Assembly: GCA_046349635.1 (NCBI GenBank)
Contig: JAXMBX010000017.1
Coordinates: 19,665 to 83,664 of the forward strand
Direction of reading: 5' to 3'
DNA from: JAXMBX01 sp046349635
Lineage (GTDB): Bacteria > Planctomycetota > Planctomycetia > Planctomycetales > Planctomycetaceae
DNA: 64,000 bases
Shown here piece after piece: positions 53,816-63,460 of the stretch (position 1 is the first letter of the stretch; every line of letters begins with the position of its first letter). Made by a program: the position numbers and the translations under genes. Under the pieces are notes generated by a model, which saw only the letters and a program-made list of their open reading frames with translations, was not told where the DNA came from and searched no databases.

Positions 53816-54874
53816 ATGCCCCCAGGCCAATACGCCTCCTCGATCGCCTCGGTCCGTGAACAGATCGCGCGGATTCCCCGCTATTCTCTCGGGCATTTCC
53901 CGACCCCCCTGGAGAAGCTCACGAAGCTCTCCTCGGTGCTCGGTGGCCCCACGATCTGGATCAAGCGGGATGACTGCACCGGCCTTGCTCTCGGCGGGAA
54001 CAAAACCCGCCACAATGAATTTCTGATCGGCGATGCGCTGGCGAAAGGATGCGATATCGTCGTCTGGGGGGCCGGTGTGCAGAGTAACAACTGCCGCCAG
54101 ACCGCTGCGGCCTGTGCGAAAGCGGGGCTCGATTGTCATCTGATGCTCAGTCGGGGAAATGATCCCACCGATCCCATCCCCGTGCAGGGAAATCTGCTCC
54201 TCGATCACCTCCTCGGGGCCGTGATCGAAATCGTTCCCGACAAGCTGGGTCTGGAACTCGACCGCCGCATGGCGAAGCAGGCGGAAGTGTACGCCGCGCA
54301 GGGACGCAAGCCTTACGTCTGGTCCCCGCCGATCGTCAAGCCTCTGGCCGCACTCAGTTATGTCCTCTGCATTCTGGAAATCGTCGAGCAATCCGCGGAG
54401 GCCGGTTTTCAACCGGATGCGATCTATCTCAGTTCCGCCGGTTCCACCGGGGCGGGTGCCGCGCTGGGGAAAGCCCTGCTGCAACATCCCGCCGTGGTGC
54501 GCAACATCGCTCCGTTGAAGTGGCCCTGGGACACGCAAGCCGATCTCGCCAAGGTTGCCAATCGCACCGCGGAACTCCTCGACTTGGACACCCGCCTCAC
54601 GCGTGACGAGATCGATATCAATTTTGATTTCATCGCCCCCGGGTATGGGCAGGTCTCTCCCGCGGGACTCGAAGCGCTCGCCTTGCTCGCCCGCTGCGAG
54701 GGAATCCTGACAGACCCGATCTATACCGCCAAAGCTCTTGCGGGTCTGATCTCCGACATCCGTGCGGGACGAATTCCCCCTGAGAAGAATGTTGTTTTCA
54801 TCCACACAGGGGGGACTCCCGCGCTGTTTGCTTACAACGAAGCACTCGTGCAAGGGATCGCGGCCCGGACTTAA
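53816..54874 (+). CDS. D-cysteine desulfhydrase / ACC deaminase family PLP enzyme
   Basis: A 352-residue fold-type II PLP enzyme. Blocks are YSLGHFPTPLEKLTKLSSVL, IWIKRDDCTGLALGGNKTR (PLP lysine in GGNK), WGAGVQSNNCRQTAAACAKA and LSSAGSTGAGAALGKALL for the phosphate loop. The C-terminus has DPIYTAKALAGL and VFIHTGGTPALFAYNEAL. D-cysteine desulfhydrase and ACC deaminase share this pattern, so the substrate is not certain. The ATG at 53816 has AGAGGG upstream. It follows the DUF1080 gene by 104 bases with no terminator between. Confidence 0.9.
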   Translation: MPPGQYASSIASVREQIARIPRYSLGHFPTPLEKLTKLSSVLGGPTIWIKRDDCTGLALGGNKTRHNEFLIGDALAKGCDIVVWGAGVQSNNCRQTAAACAKAGLDCHLMLSRGNDPTDPIPVQGNLLLDHLLGAVIEIVPDKLGLELDRRMAKQAEVYAAQGRKPYVWSPPIVKPLAALSYVLCILEIVEQSAEAGFQPDAIYLSSAGSTGAGAALGKALLQHPAVVRNIAPLKWPWDTQADLAKVANRTAELLDLDTRLTRDEIDINFDFIAPGYGQVSPAGLEALALLARCEGILTDPIYTAKALAGLISDIRAGRIPPEKNVVFIHTGGTPALFAYNEALVQGIAART

Positions 54875-55039
54875 ACTCTCGCAAAATGTTCTGGACAAAA
54901 CGCTGCGGACGGGGTGCGGTTTCAGCAAGCCGCAGATCCAGCCTGATCGCCAACCGCATTTTGTGAAACGATTCCGGAATCCATTCGCACGCGCTCTATC
55001 GGCACATTCTGCGCGTCACTCCGCCATGCTGGAACGGTC

Positions 55040-55068
55040 TTGTCCCCTGAGGCGTTTCCCGCTATAGT
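55040..55068 (+). promoter_or_regulatory. Candidate promoter for the exported protein at 55193
   Basis: TTGTCC and TATAGT are separated by 17 bases, and the -10 box matches consensus in five of six positions. It would give a 5' leader of about 118 bases. The 54875-55192 gap holds nothing else that I can support. Confidence 0.55.
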
Positions 55069-55192
55069 CCCCGCCTCTCGCCCCCGAACACCCCGACCCC
55101 GTTCACGCAGTCATTCACGTCATCCGTGTTTGACCTGCGTCCTCGTTTGATCGCGCCGCATTTCCAGTGTCGTTACCGTTTTGGAGTTCCGC

Positions 55193-56386
55193 ATGCGAAT
55201 CCCCCGTTTTCCCGGGATTGGACTTGGCCTCCTGTTGCTGGCGCTCTGGGCACAGGCACTCTATGGGGAACAATCGGCGGACACGCATCCCAAGACGGAT
55301 CCTCCCCCCACCCTCAAGGCCAGCGATCTCCTCCCCCGCGATTCCTTGAAAGGGATCAATTACGAAATTACGGAATTCGTTCCCGTGCAGGAACGCAAAT
55401 GTCTCTTCACCGTGAAGGCCGAAAATCTTGAATTCAAAGTTCTGGGGAAGAATCTCCTGGAATGGCGCCTCCGTGAACTTCGCGCCTGGCAACGAGCCCG
55501 GGCGTGGGATCCCGGTCGCAATGGGGATCGGGCCGCCCTCCCTCCCGTCACGCCGATTCAACCCGTCAAGCATTCCCAACTCACGCTGAAGTCGTACGTG
55601 TCCAATCCGCGCGGACGTCTGATCCAGCCGACCCGTACCGTTGAAGAATCCAACCCCCTCCCGATTCTTCCCCCCGATGCCCGGGCCGGATCCCAACTGC
55701 AGCGCAAGCTCGCCTTTGATCTGGGTTGCGATCCAGAGACTTTTCATCCACAACTTCATACGCTGCTCGAAACACTCGCCCGGGAACCTCAATCCATTCC
55801 CGCGGAGGAACTCGGACTCGTCGCTCCCCGGCTCCCCACCCCCGGCTGGCTGAATCTCCCCGCCGACCAGCGGACGCTCCTCATCAACAAGGCCCCCCAC
55901 GAAATCCTGCAATCCCTCGATGAGGAACTGACGGCTCTCCAGATCCCCGCCGAGACCCGCCAACACTTCTGCCACCAGTTGGATCTCACGACCTTCCAGA
56001 AGCTGCTTCTGGTCTCTCATTTCCGCGGCATCCAGAACGTCAGCGGCGCCAGGGAAATTTTCACGCGTACGGCGTCCGCCAAGGATGAAGTCGAAGCGCT
56101 CGATCGCATCCAGGAACTGGGCCTCGTCCAGGAATCGCACCGCCGCGAACCGCTCAAGACCATCGTCTGGGAGAAAACGGGCGCGGAACTGGAGACACAG
56201 GCCGGAACGCACATCCTCGTCCTCGCGGGGGACTATCTCACCGCCGACGAGGAATTCACGAAGCAGGTCACTCAGTTGCGCGCCCGCCATCCGCAGGGAA
56301 CAGCAGGCGTATACACCGCCGCCAGCATCTCCCCCGCCGCCCGCAAGCTGCTCGACCGCCTCAAGATCCAGATTCAGGATCGCTGA
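55193..56386 (+). CDS. Exported protein of unknown function
   Basis: A 397-residue protein with a signal peptide (RIPRFPGIGLGLLLLALWAQ, cut near ALYG). The mature part begins with a Pro-rich stretch, then YEITEFVPVQERKCLFTVKA with beta character. A long helical part follows (HPQLHTLLETLAREPQSIPAE, EILQSLDEELTALQIPAETR). It ends in a basic region KLLDRLKIQIQDR. No catalytic motif was recognised and I do not know the family. The ATG has GGAG 6-9 bases upstream, and a good promoter lies 125 bases before it. It is convergent with the ABC exporter genes. Confidence 0.75.
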   Translation: MRIPRFPGIGLGLLLLALWAQALYGEQSADTHPKTDPPPTLKASDLLPRDSLKGINYEITEFVPVQERKCLFTVKAENLEFKVLGKNLLEWRLRELRAWQRARAWDPGRNGDRAALPPVTPIQPVKHSQLTLKSYVSNPRGRLIQPTRTVEESNPLPILPPDARAGSQLQRKLAFDLGCDPETFHPQLHTLLETLAREPQSIPAEELGLVAPRLPTPGWLNLPADQRTLLINKAPHEILQSLDEELTALQIPAETRQHFCHQLDLTTFQKLLLVSHFRGIQNVSGAREIFTRTASAKDEVEALDRIQELGLVQESHRREPLKTIVWEKTGAELETQAGTHILVLAGDYLTADEEFTKQVTQLRARHPQGTAGVYTAASISPAARKLLDRLKIQIQDR

Positions 56387-56441
56387 GGGGCGAAGACCGT
56401 CTGCTGACAGATGAGTAACGGGACGCTGGGGGCAAACGTAC

Positions 56442-58631
56442 TTAGGTTTCGACAGCAAGGACCGAGCGCCCCTGTCTCCGCAACGAGACAGCGAGCAGCG
56501 CAAACCCCACTGCGGCGACCATTCCCGCCGAGAGCAACCACGTCACCGGCAGGTGTTCTCCTTCCTCCGTCCCCCATCCGGCGGCGCGCAACTGCGGTTC
56601 GAAATAGGCGAGCGACATCAGCACGCCGTTGTGCGTGATATGCATCAGCATTCCGGGAAACAGGCTCCGCGTGGACCAGCAGAGCCACCCCAGCACCAAC
56701 CCCAGGCAGGTACTCGGCAGCAAACGCTCAAACGCCAGCCCCTCCTGCGCAACCAGGTGAAACATTCCGAACAGAACCGAAGACAACCCGATCGCTGCTA
56801 AGGGCTTCATCCGCTGCAAAAACGACCGCTGCAGAAATCCCCGGAAGAAAATTTCCTCCGAAAATCCCGGCACGAGTGCGAAGCTGAACAACAACACCGG
56901 CAGCGGAATCGACTGCGCATGTTCCAGGAGCTTCTTCACTCCGGAAAATTGTTCAGGATTCACACTCACCAGACCCAGTTGACGCATCAGGAGCGTCAAC
57001 TCGAGGGCGAACGGCCACAACGAAAGTCCCAACAGCACCGCTCCAATTCCCTGGAGCGGAGTGAATCCCTGCCACGCGAAACCGCTCCGCTTGCGCACGT
57101 TTCCCCACGTCGCGGAAACGAGTGCGACGCCCACAAACAACAGCAGCGTGCAGACCGCCATGAGTGTCAGCCGGATCGACAATGAATACTCACGCACCTG
57201 AGCCAGCAGGTTCACGCACACGAATTGTAGCGGGAACAGACAGGCGAGCGTCAGCATCGCCCCGCTCAGGCTGATCGCCGGGCTCGACTTCTGGGGCTTC
57301 CGCAGGAAATCCCCCCAGCCGCTCTCGCTGGCGTATAAGACCCCTTCCGAACCGAACAATCGCGCCGCCAGGCTCAACGCCCCCAGCGCCGACAACGCCG
57401 TAAACACCACCACAATGAACGTGCTCGATGGGACCGCGGCTCCCTGCAGCAAGTCGCGGGTCAACAGGGACATATTCAGCAGCGGCACGATCAACAGCCA
57501 GCCGCGCAACTGCAGACCGGGCAACAGACTCACGAAACCCGGGCTGAGCGACAACATCATCAGCGGAATCAGGTACGCCTGTGCTTCCTTGAAGCTCCGG
57601 GCGAAACTCGTCAGCGATAACAAGAGGGCCGCAAAGAAACCGGAGAACAGAATCAGCAGCAGAAAGACTTCCACGACCACAACGGCGGACAACCCCTTGT
57701 CTCCCCACAAGATGCTCCCCAATCCCGTCGCTTGCAGTGTCACCGTCATCGAGACCAGATTGACCAGGGCCGTCAGCATCGACACCAATACCACCGCCAC
57801 AAACTTCGCGAACAACAATTTATATCGCGATACCGGCGCGGCGATCAGCATCTCCAGTGTTCCCCGTTCTCGTTCTCCCGCGGTCAGGTCGATCGCCGGG
57901 TACACACCCCCCGTCATCGTCATCAGGATCAAAACGACCGGGATCAGTGCGCTGAACGTCATGAACCCCGCCGAGCGGGTCTCGATCGGCTCCAGGATCT
58001 GCAGCGTCGTATCCACCGGCCTGACCCGCTGCGTGATCCCCAGTTCCCGGAACCGTTGCTGCAGAATTGCCCGATTCGCCGAATCGATCCGCTTCTCGAC
58101 GAACGCCAGCGCCTGTTCTCCCAGCGCCGTCCCCTTCACCACCAGCAGTTCCAGGTTGAGACTGACATCCTTCCCATCCTCCAGATTCGGGACTGTCTGA
58201 CCCTCGGGCATCCGGATTCCGATATCCACTCGCCCGCTCCGGACCGCTTCGCTTAATGTGCTCCCTTCGAAGAACGTCGCCTTCGACGGTGGCTTGTCCG
58301 GACGCAAGGGAAAATCGATCCCCGATCGCGTGGGAGGAAAATTCCGTTCTCCAAACGCCAGCGTGTTCCGGATCACATTGAACTCGGCCTGATTCGCCAC
58401 TCCGATCTGGACTTCTTCCTGCTTCCGGGTGGCCGCCTCATTGAGCAGAAACTTCTGGAAGCCGATCGTCAGCAGCGGATAGACCAGGATCGGCATCATG
58501 AGGAGCGTCAGGATTGTCCGTCGGTCGCGCAAGGTCTCCCGACATTCCTTCAACGTCAGCCGATACAACTGTCCGCCGGCGTTCCGCCTCTCTGCGGTTT
58601 GCGAGACCGGTGTCTGGACGGATTGGGACAT
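56442..58631 (-). CDS. ABC-2 type permease fused to a CPBP intramembrane protease
   Basis: A 729-residue fusion. The N-terminal ~400 residues are an ABC-2/NatB-like permease: LYRLTLKECRETLRDRRTI, LLMMPILVYPLLTIGFQKF, a large soluble domain, then PAIDLTAGERERGTLEMLIA and five hydrophobic segments. The C-terminal ~250 residues are a CPBP (CAAX-like) glutamic protease: GFSEEIFFRGFLQRSF (EExxxR), SSVLFGMFHLVAQEG (FxxxH) and MLMHITHNGV. The gene starts as the ATPase gene stops (TGATG), so the two form one exporter. From family knowledge, CPBP proteins process or protect against peptides; a fused permease suggests a peptide or signal-related export function, but the substrate is unknown. Confidence 0.9.
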   Translation of the reverse strand: MSQSVQTPVSQTAERRNAGGQLYRLTLKECRETLRDRRTILTLLMMPILVYPLLTIGFQKFLLNEAATRKQEEVQIGVANQAEFNVIRNTLAFGERNFPPTRSGIDFPLRPDKPPSKATFFEGSTLSEAVRSGRVDIGIRMPEGQTVPNLEDGKDVSLNLELLVVKGTALGEQALAFVEKRIDSANRAILQQRFRELGITQRVRPVDTTLQILEPIETRSAGFMTFSALIPVVLILMTMTGGVYPAIDLTAGERERGTLEMLIAAPVSRYKLLFAKFVAVVLVSMLTALVNLVSMTVTLQATGLGSILWGDKGLSAVVVVEVFLLLILFSGFFAALLLSLTSFARSFKEAQAYLIPLMMLSLSPGFVSLLPGLQLRGWLLIVPLLNMSLLTRDLLQGAAVPSSTFIVVVFTALSALGALSLAARLFGSEGVLYASESGWGDFLRKPQKSSPAISLSGAMLTLACLFPLQFVCVNLLAQVREYSLSIRLTLMAVCTLLLFVGVALVSATWGNVRKRSGFAWQGFTPLQGIGAVLLGLSLWPFALELTLLMRQLGLVSVNPEQFSGVKKLLEHAQSIPLPVLLFSFALVPGFSEEIFFRGFLQRSFLQRMKPLAAIGLSSVLFGMFHLVAQEGLAFERLLPSTCLGLVLGWLCWSTRSLFPGMLMHITHNGVLMSLAYFEPQLRAAGWGTEEGEHLPVTWLLSAGMVAAVGFALLAVSLRRQGRSVLAVET

Positions 58632-59425
58632 CACGCGCCCCTTCCGTCACTGGAGACCATCCGCTCTGACAAAAGCTCCGGACGCAACGTGGGTCCGGTT
58701 CCAGAAAGCTGCAGGAACATCTCGTGCAGCGAACTGCAACCGGTCCGTTCGCGCAGTTGATCGAGCGTCCCTTCCGAGACCAACCGCCCATGATTCAACA
58801 GTCCCAGCCGGTCGCAGAGCCGTTCCGCCTCATCCATCTGGTGCGTACACAGGATCACCGCTTTCCCCTGATCCCGCAGGACTGATACATATTCATTCAC
58901 GACCTGGCAGCCGATCACGTCCAGCCCCAGCGTCGGCTCATCGAGCAGCATCACCGGGGGGCGATGAATCAACGCCCGTGCCAGTTGTAAACGCTGTTTC
59001 TGCCCGGTGCTCAACACTGCACATCGCCGGTCCAGAAACTCACCCAGGTCCAACAGCACGCTCAACCGCTCCAACTCCCGCTTCGCCTCTTCGGGAGGAA
59101 CGTCGTACAGGTCCGCGAAATACAGCAGCATCTCGCGACTGGAGAGTCCCTGATAAACCCCTGTACTTGCCGCCACCAGCCCGACCCGCCGCTTCACCTC
59201 CTGCGGCTGTTCCATCGAGCGGTAACCGTCAATCGCGGCATACCCTGACGTCGGCGGGAGCAGCCCCAGAATCATCCGGACCGTCGTGGTCTTCCCTGCC
59301 CCGTTCGGCCCCAGCAGCCCATACACTTCTCCCGGTCGCACTTCAAACGAAAGATCCTCCACGGCGGAGACTTCCATTCCGTCTCCCCCGGAGAATCGCT
59401 TCGTCAGATGTTCGACCTGGATCAT
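58631..59425 (-). CDS. ABC transporter ATP-binding protein (NatA-like)
   Basis: A 264-residue ATPase. Walker A is GLLGPNGAGKTTTVRMILGL (about residues 37-56). The ABC signature is LSTGQKQRLQLARALIHRPP, and Walker B is VMLLDEPTLGLDVIG followed by the H-loop region VILCTHQMDEAERLCDR. It is the NatA-like half of the exporter whose permease half starts at its stop codon. AlphaFold-like structure is not needed to assign the type; the drug or Na+ specificity stays open. It is the first gene of the two-gene unit. Confidence 0.93.
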   Translation of the reverse strand: MIQVEHLTKRFSGGDGMEVSAVEDLSFEVRPGEVYGLLGPNGAGKTTTVRMILGLLPPTSGYAAIDGYRSMEQPQEVKRRVGLVAASTGVYQGLSSREMLLYFADLYDVPPEEAKRELERLSVLLDLGEFLDRRCAVLSTGQKQRLQLARALIHRPPVMLLDEPTLGLDVIGCQVVNEYVSVLRDQGKAVILCTHQMDEAERLCDRLGLLNHGRLVSEGTLDQLRERTGCSSLHEMFLQLSGTGPTLRPELLSERMVSSDGRGA

Positions 59426-59463
59426 CGCCCGTCCGCTAAGCTTTGACGACTTCTTCTGATTCT

Positions 59464-59507
59464 CAAAAAAGGCAGCGGAGATTCACTTTCAGGACCTCCG
59501 CTGCCTT
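59464..59507 (-). terminator. Rho-independent terminator of the His-rich lipoprotein gene
   Basis: A 12-base perfect stem (AAGGCAGCGGAG with CTCCGCTGCCTT) encloses a loop of 15 bases. On the minus strand it is followed by TTTTTT. It lies just downstream of the lipoprotein stop and separates it from the ABC exporter genes. Confidence 0.9.
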
Positions 59508-59533
59508 CAATTCCTTCTCGCGTTCACTCTGCC

Positions 59534-60217
59534 CTACTTCTTCTCCGGGGTCTTGGCCGGAGCCGCTTCAGGCTTCTTCTCCTTATCGTGATCGTGATCC
59601 TTGTCACCTTCCTTGTGATCATGATCCTCATGCTTCGCATGGTCTCCATCACCGTGCTTTGCATGATCGTGATCATCATGCCCCGGCTGATACGTCAGTT
59701 TCACGCCGTCGAACTTCTTTGGTCCAAACGCGACCTTCTCAATCGAGCCGGCGAACGTCTCCTGCCCCTTCAACGCGTCCAACTGGCCGGTGAAAACTTC
59801 CGCCCCCTTCGCTCCTTCCTTCTTCTCCCCCTTCAGAGTCAGACTCAGTCCCGCAGCCTTCTCGGGCTTCTTCGCTCCGACCTGATCGATCTTCAGGACG
59901 ATCTCACCCTGCTCCAATGCGACCGGCTTTTCGGCCTCCCCATCCAGGGCGTAAGCGGTCAGCTTGCCGGTCCCCTTATCAAGGACCAGTTCGATCTGGC
60001 CGTCATGGTCCCCCAGCATCGTCAGACTCCCGCCGTGGGGGGGTTCGTGGTGATGGTCGTGGTGATCGTGATCATGGTCGTCCGCGGGTCGCGTCGGCGG
60101 AGCCTTGTTGATTTGCTCTGCCGTTTTGAATTCGCTGCCCCCCTGGGGGTCGCAACCCAGACTGCCGTAAGCCACCGCCACCATCAACACCAACCATGGT
60201 TTTGCCTGACGCATCAT
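59534..60217 (-). CDS. His-rich lipoprotein, probable metal-binding
   Basis: A 227-residue exported lipoprotein. The signal peptide ends in the lipobox GSLGCDP (Cys near residue 20). A first His cluster follows (DDHDHDHHDHHHEPPHGG, about residues 44-61). A beta-sandwich-like middle comes next (GQIELVLDKGTGKLTAYALD, VALEQGEIVLKIDQVGAKK). A second His/Asp/Lys cluster (about residues 180-215) and a Lys/Pro/Ala tail close it. The two His stretches point to Zn, Ni or Cu binding in the periplasm. It starts at ATG 60217 with AAAGGATG upstream. It is divergent from a DUF4198 gene, a family often linked to metal handling, which supports a metal role. The exact role is unknown. Confidence 0.8.
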   Translation of the reverse strand: MMRQAKPWLVLMVAVAYGSLGCDPQGGSEFKTAEQINKAPPTRPADDHDHDHHDHHHEPPHGGSLTMLGDHDGQIELVLDKGTGKLTAYALDGEAEKPVALEQGEIVLKIDQVGAKKPEKAAGLSLTLKGEKKEGAKGAEVFTGQLDALKGQETFAGSIEKVAFGPKKFDGVKLTYQPGHDDHDHAKHGDGDHAKHEDHDHKEGDKDHDHDKEKKPEAAPAKTPEKK

Positions 60218-60598
60218 TTCATCCTTTAGCGTGCAACGCTTTTGTGTCGCGCCCAAACCGATGGTTTCTTGCGAGATAACCACCGCGACAGACGAGACAG
60301 ACTAACTTAAGAAATGTTTTCCCAGAATCGTGGGAACGGACCCATCTTGCTCGCGAGTCTTTGTAAACCTTTTCACCACCGAGTCTAACGTCAACCTGAT
60401 TGGGTCTCAAATCCAGCCCGATCGGTTGTCCGGGCAGCTCTGCACTCATCTCCCACCGCATTACGATCATTTTTTCCGTTTCGATTTTTCCTCGACTTTT
60501 CGAAGGCTACCTGCTCTTCGATCTCCTCAAGCACTGGGCACGCCGACTCAGGCCTTCGTTCACGAGGTGCCGAAATCCCCGGCGATGACAACACTGGA
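60218..60598. other. Divergent intergenic region
   Basis: About 380 bases between the His-rich lipoprotein gene and the DUF4198 gene. No gene, clear promoter pair or palindromic metal-regulator box was seen. Both promoters should lie here. Confidence 0.35.
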
Positions 60599-61409
60599 AT
60601 GGAGATTCTGTTCTTTCAGCGAGTCCTCCGCTGTTCCGCCCTTGCCTCGTGCTCATGCTCGTCCCGCTCTCCCCTTCCTCTCCAGGCTCACGATGTCTGG
60701 GTCCAGACCAACACCAACCTGTCCGGCTCGGCGATTCCGTCCATATCGACTCCGATGCTCGGCAACTACGGCAATCACCACCGACTTCGACTGCGGGCAA
60801 GATCAATCCTCGAAGCGCAACTCAACCTACGCCTCAACGGCAACGCTGACCTCAAACCCGACCTCGTGGACGTCGGCTATACCCCCATGAGGTTCTGTCC
60901 GCTCCCGCGCCATTACCGCCGCACCGGGCCTGCACACCATCGAGCATCGGGCCGACCAGATCGCCAGCTATGGCCAACGTCCGTTCCGTACGCAGTTCGA
61001 AAACGCCGTCTCCGCAGCCTGCTGCTGGACAAGGTCGACCCCAATATGCCCGGCTTCGACAAGCCTCTGGGACATCCGCTGGAACTCGTTCCCCTCAAGC
61101 ACCCGATTCTTCCGATGGGTCCCGGTGAGGAAATCAAGGTGCAACTCTTGTTTAAAGGAAAAACCTCTGGCTGAAAGCGTCGTCAGTTTCATCCCCCGTA
61201 GCCAGACCCTGAAGGAAGGCTTTGACGAAAAGTACGAACGCAAAACGGACAAGGAGGGGAAAGCCAGCTTCACTCCCAAGTTCGGTGACTACTACCTGAT
61301 CGTCGCGCACCAGGCCTCCCCGGACGAAAAGACGGACAAGTACACGCGCACCCAATACACCGCCACCCTCGGCCTGTATGTTCCCGAACTCTGCCCCTGC
61401 TGCGAGTAG
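60599..61409 (+). pseudogene. DUF4198 exported protein, frame broken many times
   Basis: A periplasmic DUF4198-type protein of about 270 residues if repaired. The pieces are a signal peptide followed by AHDVWVQTNTN, then LGDSVHIDS in another frame, NYGNHH, DLKPDLVDVGYTP, DKVDPNMPGFDKPLGHPLEL and EEIKVQLLFKGK, and finally PLAESVVSFIPRSQTLKEGF through TATLGLYVPELCPCCE to the stop. At least five frame changes are needed. The pieces are otherwise well conserved, with few in-frame stops inside each piece, so insertion/deletion errors in the consensus are more likely than long decay. DUF4198 proteins are often linked to nickel, cobalt or zinc transport. Confidence 0.65.
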
Positions 61410-61561
61410 TTGAATTCCTAACTTCGAAGGGTAGCCCAGGTTGCCGGTGTCTCCTGCCACCTGGGTGGCGTCAGCCACAGGAACCCCTTCAACTCAACTC
61501 CTCCCGACACGTTAAAATAATAAGAGACGCATTCGACGACCTTCAACTTTTGAAGCCTCCC

Positions 61562-62742
61562 ATGTCCGAAGCCTATATTCTCGCTGCCGCCCGCACCCCC
61601 ATCGGAAAATTCCTCGGCGGACTCAGTTCCCCACCGCTCCTGAACTGGGGGCCATCGCCATCCGTGAAGCCCTGGGCGGCCAATGCCGATCCCGCCGCCG
61701 TTGAGGATGTCATCATGGGGAACATCCTCGCGGTGGGTGTCGGCCAAGCCCTGGGCGCGACAAGCGGCCCTCAAAGCGGGATTCCTTGACGACCGTCTCC
61801 GCACTGACCATTAACAAAGTCTGTGGCCTGGGACTTGCAGGCTGTGATGCTGGCTGCGCAAGCACATCCGTGCCGGCGATGCGAAAGTCGTCGTCGCCGG
61901 CGGCATGGAAAAAGTACGAGCCGCGCTCCGTTCCTGCTCTATGCATGCCCGTGAAGGGATCAAGATGGGGAACATCCCGCTGATCGATTCCATGATCCAC
62001 TTACGGGTTTGTGGTGTGCTTACGAAACTGTCACATGGGAGGTCACGCTGACTATACCGCCCGTAAATGCAATGTTACTCGCGAGGACCAGGACCAGGTT
62101 TCTCCGTCGAGAGTCGCTGCCGGCCGCGGTCGCGATGCAGGGAACATCTGTTCGACGTGAAATCGTCCCCGTCACCGTGAAGAGCAAAACAGGAAATCGT
62201 GATCGCCGCCGATGAAGGCCCACGCCCCGAGACGGATCTCGCTTCCTCGCCAGATTTGCCCCGCCTTCGCCCCGGATGGAACCGTCGCCGGGAATGCCTC
62301 CACGTTGAGCGATGGGGCCGCCGCGGTGGTCGTCGCCGATCGGGAAACGGCCGATCACCCCGTACCCTGGCGGGCCCGACTTACCAGCTATGCCACGAGT
62401 GGCGTCGATCCCAGGGAAATCTTCCTTGCCCTCGTCCCCGCGATTCAACAGACCCTCAAGAAAGCCAACCTCACCACAAGTGATATCGATCTCTACGAAA
62501 TCAACGAGGCCTTCTCCTCGCAGATGCTCGGCTGCATCAAGGAACTCAACCTCGACCAATCGAAAGTCAACGTCAACGGCGGAGCCGTTGCCCTGGGCCA
62601 TCCGATCGGTGCGAGCGGAGCGCGAGTACTGGTGACGCTTCTCTCTGCCCTCAAACAACGCAACCTGCGGCGAGGCCTCGCCAGCCTCTGCCTCGGTGGC
62701 GGCAACGCCGTCGCCCTTCTCGTCGAGAGAGAAGCGAAGTAA
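61562..62742 (+). pseudogene. Acetyl-CoA C-acetyltransferase (thiolase), frame broken many times
   Basis: A thiolase that joins or cleaves acetoacetyl-CoA. Conserved pieces are SEAYILAAARTPIGKFLGGL, DPAAVEDVIMGNILAVGVGQ, ALTINKVCG (nucleophile Cys region), KVNVNGGAVALGHPIGASGA, YEINEAFSSQMLGC and CLGGGNAVALLVE (second catalytic Cys). They lie in different frames, with at least six frame changes between 61600 and 62250; after about 62212 the frame is clean to the stop. The total length of 1181 bases is almost exactly that of an intact ~393-residue thiolase, so insertions and deletions nearly cancel. That favours sequence error over decay. It could work with the 3-hydroxybutyryl-CoA dehydrogenase seen at 41.6 kb. 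Confidence 0.8.
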
Positions 62743-62747
62743 AAAAA

Positions 62748-63338
62748 TCAACCTGATTCCATCAGCCGTTCCTGCAGGTCGGCCACGGTGCGCGTGAGCA
62801 GTACTCGAATCGCACCATCGGTTTTCCCCAGGCGTTCCGCCACTTCTTTCGTGGAGAGTCCCTCGACATACCGCAACTGCAGAGCAGCCCGTTGCGTGTC
62901 GGTTAATCCACCAATCGCCTGTTCCAGCCGCAGTTCCCGCTCCGATCGTGAAAACGCCTTGCTCGGTGACGTGATGCTCGCCGCCAGCCAGCCGATCAGC
63001 CCCCCCTGCCCGGTGGCATTCCCCCCCGGATCGAGGGCTTTCTCCTTGTCGGCCGCTCGCTTCTCCGCGAAGTGGAACCGATGCGCGTCGATGATCCGCT
63101 GTTCGCATATCTGGCACAGCAATTTGAACGGCACACGCCCCGGCACCTGAAACTGTTCCACCGACCCCAGCGCAGTGACGGTCACTTCCTGCAGGACGTC
63201 CTCCGGCTCCACCTTCCGCTTTAATTCCGGTCCCATATTCCGGCTGATGTAGGCAATCAACTGCGGACGTTGCGCTTCCAGATACGCAATCAGCTTTTCC
63301 TTGTCGGAGATTTCGACGTGCGGCTCAGGGTTGTTCAT
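62748..63338 (-). CDS. ECF-type RNA polymerase sigma factor
   Basis: A 196-residue sigma factor of the ECF type. Region 2 begins KLIAYLEAQRPQLIAYISRN and includes VEPEDVLQEVTVTALGSV and RIIDAHRFHFAEKRA. Region 4 is EQAIGGLTDTQRAALQLRYV with the helix-turn-helix GLSTKEVAERLGKTDGAIRV. A variable linker with Gly/Ala lies between. No ATP-dependent activator or anti-sigma gene is adjacent; instead it is divergent from a Ser/Thr kinase gene, an arrangement often described for planctomycete ECF sigma factors. The start is ATG at 63338; an upstream GTG is possible. Confidence 0.9.
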   Translation of the reverse strand: MNNPEPHVEISDKEKLIAYLEAQRPQLIAYISRNMGPELKRKVEPEDVLQEVTVTALGSVEQFQVPGRVPFKLLCQICEQRIIDAHRFHFAEKRAADKEKALDPGGNATGQGGLIGWLAASITSPSKAFSRSERELRLEQAIGGLTDTQRAALQLRYVEGLSTKEVAERLGKTDGAIRVLLTRTVADLQERLMESG

Positions 63339-63460
63339 ACGTCTCACCGAAGAACTATTGGAATTGCGTTCCCAATCATCGCGGGCTGGACAGCCCCACG
63401 CAAGACTTCTATCGTAACTTCCAGCGGGCGATTCTTTTCTGACTCTGAATCAAAACACTC

